Shown here piece after piece: positions 7,843 to 16,011 of a stretch of DNA of 64,000 nucleotides (position 1 is its first letter; each line of letters opens with the position of its first letter). A program made the position numbers and the translations under genes. Under the pieces are notes generated by a model. It saw nothing but the letters and a program-made list of their open reading frames with translations. It did no database searches and was not told where the DNA came from. The DNA lies in NCBI RefSeq assembly GCF_000695625.1, contig NZ_JMQI01000068.1, positions 62,001 to 126,000 of the forward strand, given 5' to 3'. The DNA comes from Amycolatopsis rifamycinica. GTDB lineage: Bacteria > Actinomycetota > Actinomycetes > Mycobacteriales > Pseudonocardiaceae.

Positions 7843-8979
7843 GTGCTCGATTTCATCTACTACCCCGTGTCCTTCATCCTCTGGTGTTGGCACAAGGTCT
7901 TCGGGTTCGTCTTCGGGGAATCGACCGCGGTCGCCTGGATCCTCGGCATCATCTTCCTGACGTTCACCGTGCGCGGCATCATGTTCAAGCCGTTCGTGAA
8001 CCAGGTCCGGTCGATGAAGAAGATGCAGGACTTCGCGCCGGAGATGAAGAAGATCCAGAAGAAGTACGCGAACGACCGGCAGCGCCAAGCCGCGGAGATG
8101 CAGAAGCTCCAGAAGGAGCACGGCGTCAACCCGCTGGGCAGCTGCCTGCCGATGCTGCTTCAGATCCCGGTGTTCATCGGCCTGAACCACGTCCTCCGCG
8201 CGTTCACGATGCCGCCGCCCGGTGGCGGGGCGAAGACCGAGAACTACTTCTTCAGCCAGCACGACGTCGAGTCCTACGTCAACGCGAAGCTGTTCGGCGT
8301 CAACCTCGGTGAGGCCGTCTACAACGGTGTCGGTGTCGTCAGCGGCGGGGCCACGAACGTCGGCTTCCACTGGAGCGTGCTCCCGGTCGCGCTGCCCCTG
8401 ATGATCGTCGCGTCGATCGCCACGCACCTCACCGCGCGGCACTCGGTGGCCCGGCAGAACGCCGCGTCGGCCACCCCGCAGACCGCGATCATGAACAAGC
8501 TGACGATGTACATCTTCCCGCTCGGTGTCCTCGTCTTCGGTGCCCTGTTCCCGCTCGGCCTCCTCTTCTACTGGCTGGCGAACAACGGCTGGACCCTGAT
8601 GCAGCAGCGCCTCGTCTACACGAAGATCGACAAGGAAGAGGCGGCTCGCAAGGCGGAGGCCGCCGAGAAGCGCGCGACGCTCGGGCCGAAGCCGGGCCAG
8701 AAGCCGACCGCGCCGAAGGTCGGTCAGAAGCCGGTCCAGCAGAAGAAGAACCAGCCCGCCCAGACCGGCTCGTCGAAGAAGGTCGCCAAGGCCGGCTCCG
8801 CCCACGGCTTCGCGCAGACCGTTCCGGCCGCGGCCGGTGACGGCGACGGCGCGACCGCGGCCGCGGCCGACCAGACCCCGGCCGACGCGAGCGGCCCGAA
8901 CGGCTCGAAGGACAACGGCACCGGCGTGCCGGGCCTTCTCAAAGACTCGACCAGGAAGTCGGGCCGGAAGCGCCGCTGA
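7843..8979 (+). CDS. yidC: Membrane protein insertase YidC (Oxa1 family)
   Basis: YidC inserts and folds membrane proteins, alone or with SecYEG. The 378-residue protein has the short Gram-positive-type layout without a large periplasmic domain. Membrane segments include FIYYPVSFILWCW (N-terminus), WILGIIFLTFTVRGIMF, the FIGLNHVLRAF region, PVALPLMIVASIATHL and YIFPLGVLVFGALFPLGLLFYWLANN. A long Lys/Gln/Ala-rich tail (about residues 265-378) may contact ribosomes. A GGAG sequence precedes the GTG start by 8 bases. Family assignment is secure. Confidence 0.96.
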   Translation: MLDFIYYPVSFILWCWHKVFGFVFGESTAVAWILGIIFLTFTVRGIMFKPFVNQVRSMKKMQDFAPEMKKIQKKYANDRQRQAAEMQKLQKEHGVNPLGSCLPMLLQIPVFIGLNHVLRAFTMPPPGGGAKTENYFFSQHDVESYVNAKLFGVNLGEAVYNGVGVVSGGATNVGFHWSVLPVALPLMIVASIATHLTARHSVARQNAASATPQTAIMNKLTMYIFPLGVLVFGALFPLGLLFYWLANNGWTLMQQRLVYTKIDKEEAARKAEAAEKRATLGPKPGQKPTAPKVGQKPVQQKKNQPAQTGSSKKVAKAGSAHGFAQTVPAAAGDGDGATAAAADQTPADASGPNGSKDNGTGVPGLLKDSTRKSGRKRR

Positions 8980-9005
8980 GCGCGACCGGTTCGGAGAGGA
9001 GACGA

Positions 9006-9566
9006 ATGATGTCGGAGACGATCGAAACGATCGACGCCGATCAGGACGACGTGACGCCGGCCGACGGCGAGGCGGGCGAGCAGAAGGCGGGAGGTGGCGA
9101 CGACGACATCCTCGTGCGGGAGGGTGACATCGCCGGCGACTACCTCGAGCGGCTGCTGGACCTCCTCGACTACGACGGTGACATCGACCTCGACGTGGAA
9201 GCCGGCCGCGCGATCGTCAGCATCGACGGCGGCGAGGACCTCGAGAAGCTCGTCGGCCCGCGCGGCACGGTGCTCGAGGCGCTGCAGGAGCTGACCCGCC
9301 TGGCGGTCCAGCAGGAGACGGGCTCCCGCAGCCGCCTCATGCTGGACATCGCGGGCTGGCGCGCGGACCGCCGCGAGGAGCTCAAGGAGCTCGGCCGCTC
9401 GACGGCGGAGTCGGTCCTCAAGAGCGGCGAGCGGGTGCGGCTGCAGCCGATGAGCCCGTTCGAGCGCAAGGTGGTCCACGACGCGGTCGCGACGGTCTCG
9501 GGCGTCACGAGCGAGAGCGAGGGCGAGGACCCCAAGCGCCGCGTGGTGATCTTCCCGGAGGCGTGA
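9006..9566 (+). CDS. jag: KH-R3H RNA-binding protein Jag/KhpB
   Basis: Jag (KhpB) is a single-stranded RNA-binding protein linked to cell elongation in Gram-positives. The 186-residue protein has an acidic N-terminus (residues 1-35) and a KH-like domain (about 40-110) with the loop KLVGPRGTVLEALQEL. It ends with an R3H domain (about 115-186) containing RADRREELKEL and MSPFERKVVHDAV. Two adjacent ATG codons (9006, 9009) follow a GGAGAGGAG sequence. It lies downstream of yidC, and a hairpin terminator follows it. Confidence 0.93.
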   Translation: MMSETIETIDADQDDVTPADGEAGEQKAGGGDDDILVREGDIAGDYLERLLDLLDYDGDIDLDVEAGRAIVSIDGGEDLEKLVGPRGTVLEALQELTRLAVQQETGSRSRLMLDIAGWRADRREELKELGRSTAESVLKSGERVRLQPMSPFERKVVHDAVATVSGVTSESEGEDPKRRVVIFPEA

Positions 9567-9584
9567 GTCCCGGTTCGCTTGGAG

Positions 9585-9619
9585 AGCGGCCCCATCCGAC
9601 TGGTTCGGGTGGGGCCGCT
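9585..9619 (+). terminator. Terminator after jag
   Basis: AGCGGCCCCATCC (9585-9597) pairs with GGGTGGGGCCGCT (9607-9619) with one G-T-type mismatch, a 9-base loop and a following TCTTTGT. It begins 18 bp after the jag stop and closes the rpmH-jag operon. Confidence 0.8.
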
Positions 9620-9673
9620 TCTTTGTGCCGGTGGCTACGCGGATGGGCTTAGCGGAGCGAATTACACGCGTGA

Positions 9674-9689
9674 TGTTTCACGTGGAACT
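9674..9689. other. parS: parS site 1 (ParB-binding)
   Basis: TGTTTCACGTGGAACT differs from the near-universal parS palindrome TGTTTCACGTGAAACA at two positions. It lies in the jag-rsmG gap next to parAB. ParB nucleates here for origin segregation. Confidence 0.8.
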
Positions 9690-9717
9690 GTCCGCAGGGG
9701 CGACCGGCTGAGTGGAG

Positions 9718-9726
9718 TTGTCCACA
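9718..9726. promoter_or_regulatory. Isolated consensus DnaA box upstream of rsmG
   Basis: TTGTCCACA is a perfect actinobacterial DnaA box between two parS sites in the jag-rsmG gap. A regulatory or titration role is possible but unproven. Confidence 0.5.
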
Positions 9727-9781
9727 TCTTCGGACTGTCGGCTCGTCTTCTCGGGTTCATCGGGGACAATCGAACGAGCGC

Positions 9782-9797
9782 GGTTTCACGTGAAACC
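9782..9797. other. parS: parS site 2 (ParB-binding)
   Basis: GGTTTCACGTGAAACC contains the perfect 14-bp palindrome GTTTCACGTGAAAC (9783-9796), the core parS sequence. It sits 22 bp before the rsmG start. Confidence 0.92.
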
Positions 9798-9818
9798 GGC
9801 GGACGAGGAGTAGACGGA

Positions 9819-10502
9819 GTGAGCTTGGAGGAGGCCGCCGCGGCGGTGCGGACCGCGGCGGAGCGAGTGTTCGGTGAGCACGTCGACCAAGCGGCCGGGT
9901 ACGTCGAACTCCTGGAGCGGCACGGGGTCGAGCGGGGGCTCATCGGTCCGCGGGAAGTCGAGCGGCTGTGGGAGCGGCACGTGCTCAACTCGGCGGTGAT
10001 CGGCGAACAGATGCCTCAGGGCGCTCGCGTGGTCGACGTCGGGTCGGGCGCCGGGCTCCCGGGTGTACCGCTGGCGATCGCCCGACCGGACCTCGATATC
10101 GTCTTGCTCGAACCGATGGCCCGCCGGGTGGACTGGCTGGCCGAGGTGGCCGAGAAGCTGGAACTCCCGATCACCATCGTCCGTGGACGCGCGGAGGAGC
10201 GGCCTGTGCGTGAGCAGCACGGTGGCGCCGACATCGTCACCGCTCGCGCGGTCGCGCCGCTCGCTCGTCTCGCGGACTGGTGTCTGCCGCTGGTCCGTTC
10301 CGATGGCTTTCTGGTCGCCCTCAAGGGCGCCAGCGCGGCGGAGGAGATCGAGCGGGACGGAGCCGCCATCCGGAAGGCCGGCGGGGCCGACCCGTTGATC
10401 GTCGAATGCGGTGCCGCAGTACTAAAGGTCCCCAGCACGGTTGTGAAGATCCGGCGCCTGCCGGCGGCGACCAAGCCGAAGGCGCGGAGCAGGAAGCGTT
10501 AA
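9819..10502 (+). CDS. rsmG: 16S rRNA (guanine(527)-N7)-methyltransferase RsmG
   Basis: RsmG (GidB) methylates G527 of 16S rRNA; its loss gives low-level streptomycin resistance in several bacteria. The GTG at 9819 (MSLEEAAAAVRTAAERVFG) gives 227 residues and avoids an unlikely upstream extension through the parS sites. The SAM-binding motif VVDVGSGAGLPGVPLAIARP lies near residues 68-87, and ALKGASAAEEI near residue 168. The C-terminus is basic (RLPAATKPKARSRKR). It precedes parAB, as in mycobacteria. Confidence 0.95.
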   Translation: MSLEEAAAAVRTAAERVFGEHVDQAAGYVELLERHGVERGLIGPREVERLWERHVLNSAVIGEQMPQGARVVDVGSGAGLPGVPLAIARPDLDIVLLEPMARRVDWLAEVAEKLELPITIVRGRAEERPVREQHGGADIVTARAVAPLARLADWCLPLVRSDGFLVALKGASAAEEIERDGAAIRKAGGADPLIVECGAAVLKVPSTVVKIRRLPAATKPKARSRKR

Positions 10503-10512
10503 CGAGCCGCGA

Positions 10513-10528
10513 TGTTCCACGTGAAACG
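10513..10528. other. parS: parS site 3 (ParB-binding)
   Basis: TGTTCCACGTGAAACG, in the gap between rsmG and parA, has two differences from the parS palindrome. Together with sites 1 and 2 it forms an origin-proximal parS cluster within 900 bp. Confidence 0.85.
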
Positions 10529-10579
10529 AAGCGACTCGACCACCGACCAGACGTCTAGATGGAGGAGGTGTCGAGACCG

Positions 10580-11506
10580 GTGAATCCCCCGCCGTCCGAC
10601 TCCACGGAGACCAGCCACGACGTGGGCTGGACGCCGATCGCCGAGGAAGCCGCCCGCGCCGCGCGTCTGCTGCATCCGAAGGAAGGGGAGCTCCCCCGTC
10701 CTGGTCGTCGCCGCGTGATGACCGTCGCCAACCAGAAGGGCGGCGTCGGCAAGACCACCAGCACGGTCAACCTCGCCGCCGCGCTCGCGCTCCACGGGCT
10801 CAAGACGCTCGTCGTCGACCTCGACCCGCAGGGCAACGCCAGCACCGCGCTCGACGTCGACCACCGGTCCGGGACGCCCTCCATCTACGAGGTGCTGATC
10901 GGCGAGGTGACGCTCGCGGAAGCCGCCCAGTCGACCGAGCAGTCCCCCAACCTCTTCTGCGTCCCCGCGACGATCGACCTCGCCGGCGCCGAGATCGAAC
11001 TCGTCTCGATGGCGTCCCGCGAGTCCCGGCTCAAGGAGGCCATCTCCTCGGAGATCCTCGACGAGATCGGGGTCGACTACGTCCTCATCGACTGCCCGCC
11101 GTCGCTCGGCCTGCTGACGGTCAACGCGATGGTCGCCGCGCAGGAGGTGCTCATCCCGATCCAGTGCGAGTACTACGCGCTCGAAGGTCTCGGGCAGCTG
11201 CTGAGCAACATCGAGCTCGTGCAGCAGCACCTCAACCGCGAACTCCGCGTCTCGACGATCCTCCTCACCATGTACGACGGCCGGACCAAGCTGGCCGACC
11301 AGGTGACGAACGAGGTGCGGAACCACTTCGGCGACACCGTGCTGAAGACCGTCATCCCCCGCAGCGTGAAGGTGTCTGAGGCACCCGGGTACGGCCAGAC
11401 CGTGCTCGCCTACGACCCCGGTTCGCGCGGGGCGATGAGCTACGTCGACGCGGCCAAGGAGATCGCCGAGCGCGGCGCACTGATGGAGAAGGGTAGTTCG
11501 ACATGA
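10580..11506 (+). CDS. parA: Chromosome partitioning ATPase ParA (Soj)
   Basis: ParA is a Walker-type ATPase that forms a dynamic gradient moving ParB-parS complexes. I prefer the GTG at 10580 (308 residues) because a strong GGAGGT (10564-10569) lies 10 bases upstream. An in-frame ATG at 10559 would place that ribosome-binding site inside the gene. A disordered N-terminal extension of about 45 residues precedes the deviant Walker A motif KGGVGKTT, then DLDPQGNAS and the Walker B region VLIDCPPSLGLL. It is translationally coupled to parB by an ATGA overlap. Confidence 0.96.
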   Translation: MNPPPSDSTETSHDVGWTPIAEEAARAARLLHPKEGELPRPGRRRVMTVANQKGGVGKTTSTVNLAAALALHGLKTLVVDLDPQGNASTALDVDHRSGTPSIYEVLIGEVTLAEAAQSTEQSPNLFCVPATIDLAGAEIELVSMASRESRLKEAISSEILDEIGVDYVLIDCPPSLGLLTVNAMVAAQEVLIPIQCEYYALEGLGQLLSNIELVQQHLNRELRVSTILLTMYDGRTKLADQVTNEVRNHFGDTVLKTVIPRSVKVSEAPGYGQTVLAYDPGSRGAMSYVDAAKEIAERGALMEKGSST

Positions 11507-12504
11507 CCGAGCGTCGAGGAGGGCTGGGGCGCGGCCTCGCCGCCCTGATCCCGACCGGACCCACCGGCGGCGGTCCGCTCCCCGCGCCCGTCGACGGCAC
11601 CGCGGCGGACAAGAAGGCGGCCGAGGACAAGGGCTGGTTCGCGGCGAACGGTCAGGCGCAGCCGCACGGCGGCGAGGTGGCCGGCGCGGTCTACCGCGAG
11701 ATCCCGGTCAGCTCGATCAAGCCGAACCCGAAGCAGCCGCGCCAGGTCTTCGACGAAGACGCGCTCGCCGAACTCGAGCACTCGATCCGCGCGTTCGGGC
11801 TCATGCAGCCCATCGTCGTCCGTGAACTCGGGAACGACGAGTACGAGCTCGTCATGGGCGAACGCCGGCTGCGTGCTTCGCAGCAGGCGGAGCTCGAGGC
11901 GATCCCGGCGATCGTCCGGCAGACCGCCGACGAGTCGATGCTGCGTGACGCGCTCCTGGAGAACATCCACCGCGTCCAGCTGAACCCGCTCGAAGAGGCG
12001 GCCGCGTACCAGCAGCTGCTCGACGAGTTCGCGGTCACCCACGAGGAACTGGCGAGCCGGATCGGCCGCAGCCGCCCGGTCATCACCAACACCATCCGGC
12101 TTCTCAAGCTCCCCCTGCCGGTGCAGCGCCGGGTCGCGGCGGGCGTCCTGTCCGCCGGGCACGCGCGTGCGTTGCTGTCACTGGAGGACGCCGAAAGCCA
12201 GGAGGAGCTCGCCGCGCGGATCGTCGCGGAGGGCATGTCGGTCCGGGCGACCGAGGAAGCCGTCACGCTCAAGAAGAGCGAGAAGCCGGCCAAGCCGAAG
12301 CCCGCGCCGCGCAAGCCGATCCAGGCGCCGGGGTTGCAGGAACTCGCGAACCGGCTCTCGGACCGCTTCGACACCCGCGTGAAGGTCGACCTCGGTCGCC
12401 GCAAGGGCCGGATCACCCTCGAATTCGGCTCGGTCGACGACCTCGAACGGATCGTCGCGATCATCGATGCGAATGGGGCAAATCAGACACCGAAAACCGA
12501 CTAG
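11503..12504 (+). CDS. parB: Chromosome partitioning protein ParB
   Basis: ParB is a CTP-dependent DNA clamp that loads at parS sites. The 333-residue protein begins with the ParA-interacting box RGGLGRGLAALIPTG. The CTPase/nucleotide-binding region follows (VSSIKPNPKQPRQVFDEDALAELEHSIRAFG as two blocks, then GERRLRASQQA). The parS-reading helix-turn-helix is around HEELASRIGRSRPVITNTIRLL. A dimerising C-terminal domain ends the protein. The ATG overlaps the parA stop. It closes the rsmG-parA-parB run. Confidence 0.97.
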   Translation: MTERRGGLGRGLAALIPTGPTGGGPLPAPVDGTAADKKAAEDKGWFAANGQAQPHGGEVAGAVYREIPVSSIKPNPKQPRQVFDEDALAELEHSIRAFGLMQPIVVRELGNDEYELVMGERRLRASQQAELEAIPAIVRQTADESMLRDALLENIHRVQLNPLEEAAAYQQLLDEFAVTHEELASRIGRSRPVITNTIRLLKLPLPVQRRVAAGVLSAGHARALLSLEDAESQEELAARIVAEGMSVRATEEAVTLKKSEKPAKPKPAPRKPIQAPGLQELANRLSDRFDTRVKVDLGRRKGRITLEFGSVDDLERIVAIIDANGANQTPKTD

Positions 12505-12591
12505 GGATCACCCCAGGGTGTTTCGTCACGGTGATGATTGCTCGGCGCAGTCGCGGTAACCACGCCCCGTGATGATCAACCGCGACACGAA

Positions 12592-12624
12592 AAAGGCCAC
12601 CGCGGAGCTTCCGCAGTGGCCTTT
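12592..12624. terminator. Bidirectional terminator between parB and ddl
   Basis: AAAGGCCACCGCGG (12592-12605) and CCGCAGTGGCCTTT (12611-12624) form a 14-bp stem with one mismatch and an AGCTT loop. A-rich and T-rich flanks lie on the two sides, so it can end both the rightward parB transcript and the leftward ddl transcript. Confidence 0.88.
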
Positions 12625-12637
12625 CACGTATCCGGAG

Positions 12638-13582
12638 TCAGCGGGAGATCGCGCGCCCGATGAGTTCGGCGAACACGGTCCCGAGCGACTTGCCGGCGGC
12701 CTCGATCGCCATCGGGACCGTCGACGTCTCGGTGAGTCCCGGCGACGGGTTCACTTCGAGGAAGTGCACCGTGCCGTCCGAGGTGACGACCGCGTCGGTG
12801 CGGGAGATGTCCCGCAGCCCGAGCACGCGGTGCGCGGCGACGGCCAGCTCGGCCACCGCCTTGGCCGCGGCGTCGTCGAGGCGGGCGGGGGTGAAGAAGT
12901 CCGTCAGGCCGGCCGTGTAGCGGGCCGTGTAGTCGTACACGCCGCTCTCCGGGACGATCTCGACCGCTGGCAGGGCCTCGGGCCCGTTCTCGCCCTCGAT
13001 GACCGTCACGGCCACCTCGACGCCGTCCACGAACCGCTCCGCGAGCACCGTGTCGCCGTAGGCGAAGCAGCCGACCATCGCCGCCGGCAGTTCCGCCGCC
13101 TCGCGCACCACCTGGGTGCCGAGGGCGGAGCCGCCCTGGTCGGGCTTGAGGATCAGCGGCAGGCCGAGGCGCTCCACCATCGCGTCGAGCACCGCCTGGG
13201 CCCCGAGCTCGCGGAACGTGCTGTGCGGCAGCACCACCCAGCTCGGCGTCACGAACCCGGCGTTCTGCAGCAGCGCCTTCGCGGTCGGCTTGTCCCACGC
13301 GCGGCGGCAGCCCTGCGAGCCGGTGCCGACGAACGGGACGTCCAGCATCTCCAGCACCGTCTGCACCGAGCCGTTCTCGCCCTCACCGCCGTGCAGCGCG
13401 ACGACCACCGCGTCCGGGCGCTGGGTGCGCAGGCGCTCCAGCAGGCCCGCGTCGGTGTCCCACTCCTCGATGCCGAGGCCTTCGGACTTGAGCGCCGCGG
13501 AGAGCCGCCGCCCGGACCTCAGCGAGACGTCGCGTTCGTGCGAGAGCCCGCCGGCGAGCACGGCAACGGTACGGTCGACCAC
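12638..13582 (-). CDS. ddl: D-alanine--D-alanine ligase
   Basis: This ATP-grasp enzyme makes the D-Ala-D-Ala dipeptide of peptidoglycan precursors. The 314-residue protein has the N-terminal VAVLAGGLSHERDVSLRSG, the ALHGGEGENGSVQ block and the substrate/ATP segment KPDQGGSALGTQVV (about residue 150). The metal-binding C-terminal motif is HFLEVNPSPGLTETS, a variant of the usual EVNTxPGMT. At 314 residues it is on the short side for Ddl. It is not next to other murein genes. A related ATP-grasp dipeptide ligase cannot be excluded. Confidence 0.85.
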   Translation of the reverse strand: MVDRTVAVLAGGLSHERDVSLRSGRRLSAALKSEGLGIEEWDTDAGLLERLRTQRPDAVVVALHGGEGENGSVQTVLEMLDVPFVGTGSQGCRRAWDKPTAKALLQNAGFVTPSWVVLPHSTFRELGAQAVLDAMVERLGLPLILKPDQGGSALGTQVVREAAELPAAMVGCFAYGDTVLAERFVDGVEVAVTVIEGENGPEALPAVEIVPESGVYDYTARYTAGLTDFFTPARLDDAAAKAVAELAVAAHRVLGLRDISRTDAVVTSDGTVHFLEVNPSPGLTETSTVPMAIEAAGKSLGTVFAELIGRAISR

Positions 13583-13607
13583 CGTGGAAACTCCTTAGAG
13601 TGAAGAA

Positions 13608-14945
13608 CTAGACCGTGTCCGGGGACGGGTTCTGCGGTCCCTGGATCTGGCGCGCGCTCACGTTACCGAAGGTGCGGGCGAGGTCCATTTCGGACTCCAG
13701 CACCGCGGCCAGCCGCCGCACGCCCTCGCGGATGCGCTCCGGCGTCGGGTAGCAGTAGGACAGCCGCATCTGGCGGCTGCCGAAGCCGTCGGCGTAGAAG
13801 CCGGTGCCGGACGCGTACGCCACCCGCGCGGTCACCGCGCGCGGCAGCATCGCCTTCGTGTCGACGCCTTCCGGCACGGTCACCCAGACGTAGAAGCCGC
13901 CGTCCGGCTTGGTCCACGAGCAGCCCGGAGGCAGGTACTGGTCGAGCGCGGACAGGATCGCGTCCCGCCGCTCGCGGTAGTTCTCGCGGAACTTCTTGAT
14001 CTGGCCCTTCCAGTCGTGCGTGGCCAGGTAGCGCGACACGATCATCTGGTTGAACGTCGGCGGGCACAGGGTCGCCGACTCCGCGGCGAGCACGAGCTTC
14101 TCGCGCACCGCGTGCGGCGCGAGCACCCAGCCGACGCGCAGGCCGGAGGCGAACGTCTTCGAGAACGAGCCGAGGTACACGACGTTGTCGGGGTCGGTCG
14201 ACCGCAGCGCCGGGTACGTCTGCCCGTCGAAGCCGAGCAACCCGTACGGGTTGTCTTCGACGACCAGGACGCCGTGTTCGCGGCAGATCTCGAGGATCTC
14301 CGCGCGGCGCTCGACGGCCAGCGTGACGCCGGCGGGGTTGTGGAAGTTCGGGATCGTGTAGAGGAACTTGACCCGGCGGCCGGCCTTCTCCGTCCGCGCG
14401 AGCGCCTCGCGCAGCAGCTCGGGGACCAGGCCGTGGTCGTCCATCGCCACGTGCACGACCTGCGCCTGGTAGGCGGCGAACGAGCCCAGCGCGCCGACGT
14501 ACGAGGGGCCTTCGGCGATCACGACGTCACCCGGGTCGCAGAACAGCCGCGTGACCATGTCCAGGCCCATCTGCGAGCCGACGGTCACCACGACGTCGTC
14601 CGGGTGCGCCTTGATGCCCTCCAGGGCCATGATCTCGCAGATCTGCTCCCGCAGCACCGGGATGCCGTGCGCCGAGCCGTACTGCAGCGCCACCAGGCCG
14701 TCTTCGGCGATGATCTCGGCCACCTGCGCCGACAGCGTGTCGAGCGGGAGCGCCGCGAGATTGGGCATGCCGCCGGCCAGCGAAACCACCTCGGGCCGGC
14801 TGGCCACCGCGAACAGCGCCCGGATCTCCGAGGCGGTCATCCCCGCGGTGCGCGCCGCGTACCGCTCGAGGTGCGGGTCGAGGTTCTGGCGGCCCGTGCG
14901 GTTCGGGAGGCCACTGTGCGAGGTGCTGGGGCGGTTCTCGGTCAT
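13608..14945 (-). CDS. PLP-dependent aminotransferase (class I/II, 2-aminoadipate aminotransferase-like)
   Basis: The 445-residue protein is a fold-type I aminotransferase without an N-terminal GntR domain. Visible blocks are EVVSLAGGMPNLAALP, ALQYGSAHGIPVLREQI, TVGSQMGLDMVTRLF and TIPNFHNPAGVTL. VVEDNPYGLLGFDG carries the Asp that contacts the cofactor, and GSFSKTFASGLRVGWV carries the PLP lysine. C-terminal MRLSYCYPTPERIREG completes the fold. Similar proteins act on 2-aminoadipate, aromatic or branched substrates, so the substrate is open. It is 25 bp upstream of ddl on the same strand. Confidence 0.88.
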   Translation of the reverse strand: MTENRPSTSHSGLPNRTGRQNLDPHLERYAARTAGMTASEIRALFAVASRPEVVSLAGGMPNLAALPLDTLSAQVAEIIAEDGLVALQYGSAHGIPVLREQICEIMALEGIKAHPDDVVVTVGSQMGLDMVTRLFCDPGDVVIAEGPSYVGALGSFAAYQAQVVHVAMDDHGLVPELLREALARTEKAGRRVKFLYTIPNFHNPAGVTLAVERRAEILEICREHGVLVVEDNPYGLLGFDGQTYPALRSTDPDNVVYLGSFSKTFASGLRVGWVLAPHAVREKLVLAAESATLCPPTFNQMIVSRYLATHDWKGQIKKFRENYRERRDAILSALDQYLPPGCSWTKPDGGFYVWVTVPEGVDTKAMLPRAVTARVAYASGTGFYADGFGSRQMRLSYCYPTPERIREGVRRLAAVLESEMDLARTFGNVSARQIQGPQNPSPDTV

Positions 14946-15156
14946 CGACGTTCACCCGGGGCTCGGTGGACACGGTCACTCCCGCGGGAGCTGTAGATCC
15001 CATCGAGTGTAACCGGGCACCCATCAGGACCCCCTGGCCTTCCGGTGCTCGTCACATCGGCCTATCCTCGACCGTGGCTCCCGTCTTCGTGCCGTGGCTC
15101 TCGCGCGGCTTGACGACCGGAAGCCGGTCGGCAGCGCAGGTCAGGGGAGGTCACGA

Positions 15157-15801
15157 GTGTCGCGTCGCGTCGTGGGCGTCACACTGGACAACCTCGAGCA
15201 CCTGCCGAAGAGCTGCCGCCGGTGCGTGTACTGGGAACTCGCCCCGCACCTGAAGCACCAGGCCGAGGAGTTCGGCGCGACCGAGGTCGAGAAGGAAGCC
15301 TGGGTGTCGAGCGTGCTGCTCGAATGGGGTTCCTGCGGCCGCATCGTCTACAGCGACACGCTGCCGGTCGGGTTCGTGCTGTACGCCCCGCCGAACGCGG
15401 TCCCGCGCGCACTGGCCTTCCCGACGTCGCCGCCGAGCGCGGACGCCGTCCTGCTGACCGCCTTCCAGGTGCTCCCGGAGTTCCGTGGCGGCGGTCTGGG
15501 CCGGATGCTCGTCCAGGCGGTCGCCAAGGACCTGACCAAGCGCGGCGTCCGCGCGATCGAGGCCTTCGGCGACGCTCGTCCCGACGAGGCGGACCCGGAC
15601 GGCGGCCACAGCTGCGTGCTGCCGGCGGCCTTCCTGCAGAGCGTCGGCTTCAAGACGGTCCGCCCGCACCAGAAGTGGCCCCGCTTGCGCCTCGAGCTGC
15701 GGTCGGCGATCACCTGGAAGGAAGACGTCGAGGCGGCCCTGGAACGGCTGCTCGGCCAGGTCACGATCACCACCGCCGAGCCGAGCCTCGGCCGCGCCTG
15801 A
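15157..15801 (+). CDS. GNAT-family acetyltransferase-like protein
   Basis: The GTG at 15157 is preceded by GGGGAGG (15144-15150) and gives 214 residues; the open frame extends further upstream but without a ribosome-binding site. The protein has an N-terminal Cys-containing motif SCRRCVYWELAP. It then has a GNAT acetyl-CoA-binding pattern (VLPEFRGGGLGRMLVQAVAKD, about residues 108-128) and GHSCVLPAAFLQSVGFKTVRP. It occupies the position of mycobacterial Rv3916c between parB and cwlM. The substrate is unknown. Confidence 0.82.
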   Translation: MSRRVVGVTLDNLEHLPKSCRRCVYWELAPHLKHQAEEFGATEVEKEAWVSSVLLEWGSCGRIVYSDTLPVGFVLYAPPNAVPRALAFPTSPPSADAVLLTAFQVLPEFRGGGLGRMLVQAVAKDLTKRGVRAIEAFGDARPDEADPDGGHSCVLPAAFLQSVGFKTVRPHQKWPRLRLELRSAITWKEDVEAALERLLGQVTITTAEPSLGRA

Positions 15802-15810
15802 ATCCGTTTC

Positions 15811-15824
15811 CGCAAACGTTTGCG
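15811..15824. promoter_or_regulatory. Perfect 14-bp palindrome CGCAAACGTTTGCG
   Basis: CGCAAACGTTTGCG lies 9 bp after the GNAT stop codon. The sequence matches the general operator type of LacI-family regulators (GCAAACGTTTGC). It could be an operator for an unidentified gene or part of a weak terminator. No LacI-type regulator is visible in the window. Confidence 0.4.
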
Positions 15825-15862
15825 CCGGTGTTTAGGCATGCCCGGACACCGGTGTGCACAAC

Positions 15863-15925
15863 TGTGGAAGAAGTGCCGAGTTATCCACAGAGCGCTGATA
15901 GGAGCGGTGGAAAACCTGTGGAGAA
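15863..15925. promoter_or_regulatory. DnaA-box cluster in the gap between the GNAT gene and cwlM
   Basis: TGTGGAAGA (15863-15871), the perfect box TTATCCACA (15881-15889) and TGTGGAGAA (15917-15925) lie within 63 bp between two convergent genes. No promoter is needed here, so a DnaA titration or origin-accessory role is plausible but untested. Confidence 0.55.
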
Positions 15926-16011
15926 CTGCCCCCGAACCTGGGGACGCGCCGACCGCGTCCCCAGGGGTGGTGGGGCAGGTGAAGGAGAGCCGCTAGGGGT
16001 TGTGGTCGACC

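Noticed and set aside
9579..9818. An 80-residue N-terminal extension of RsmG
   Set aside because: It would place two parS sites, a DnaA box and the jag terminator inside the coding region; the GTG at 9819 gives the normal family length.
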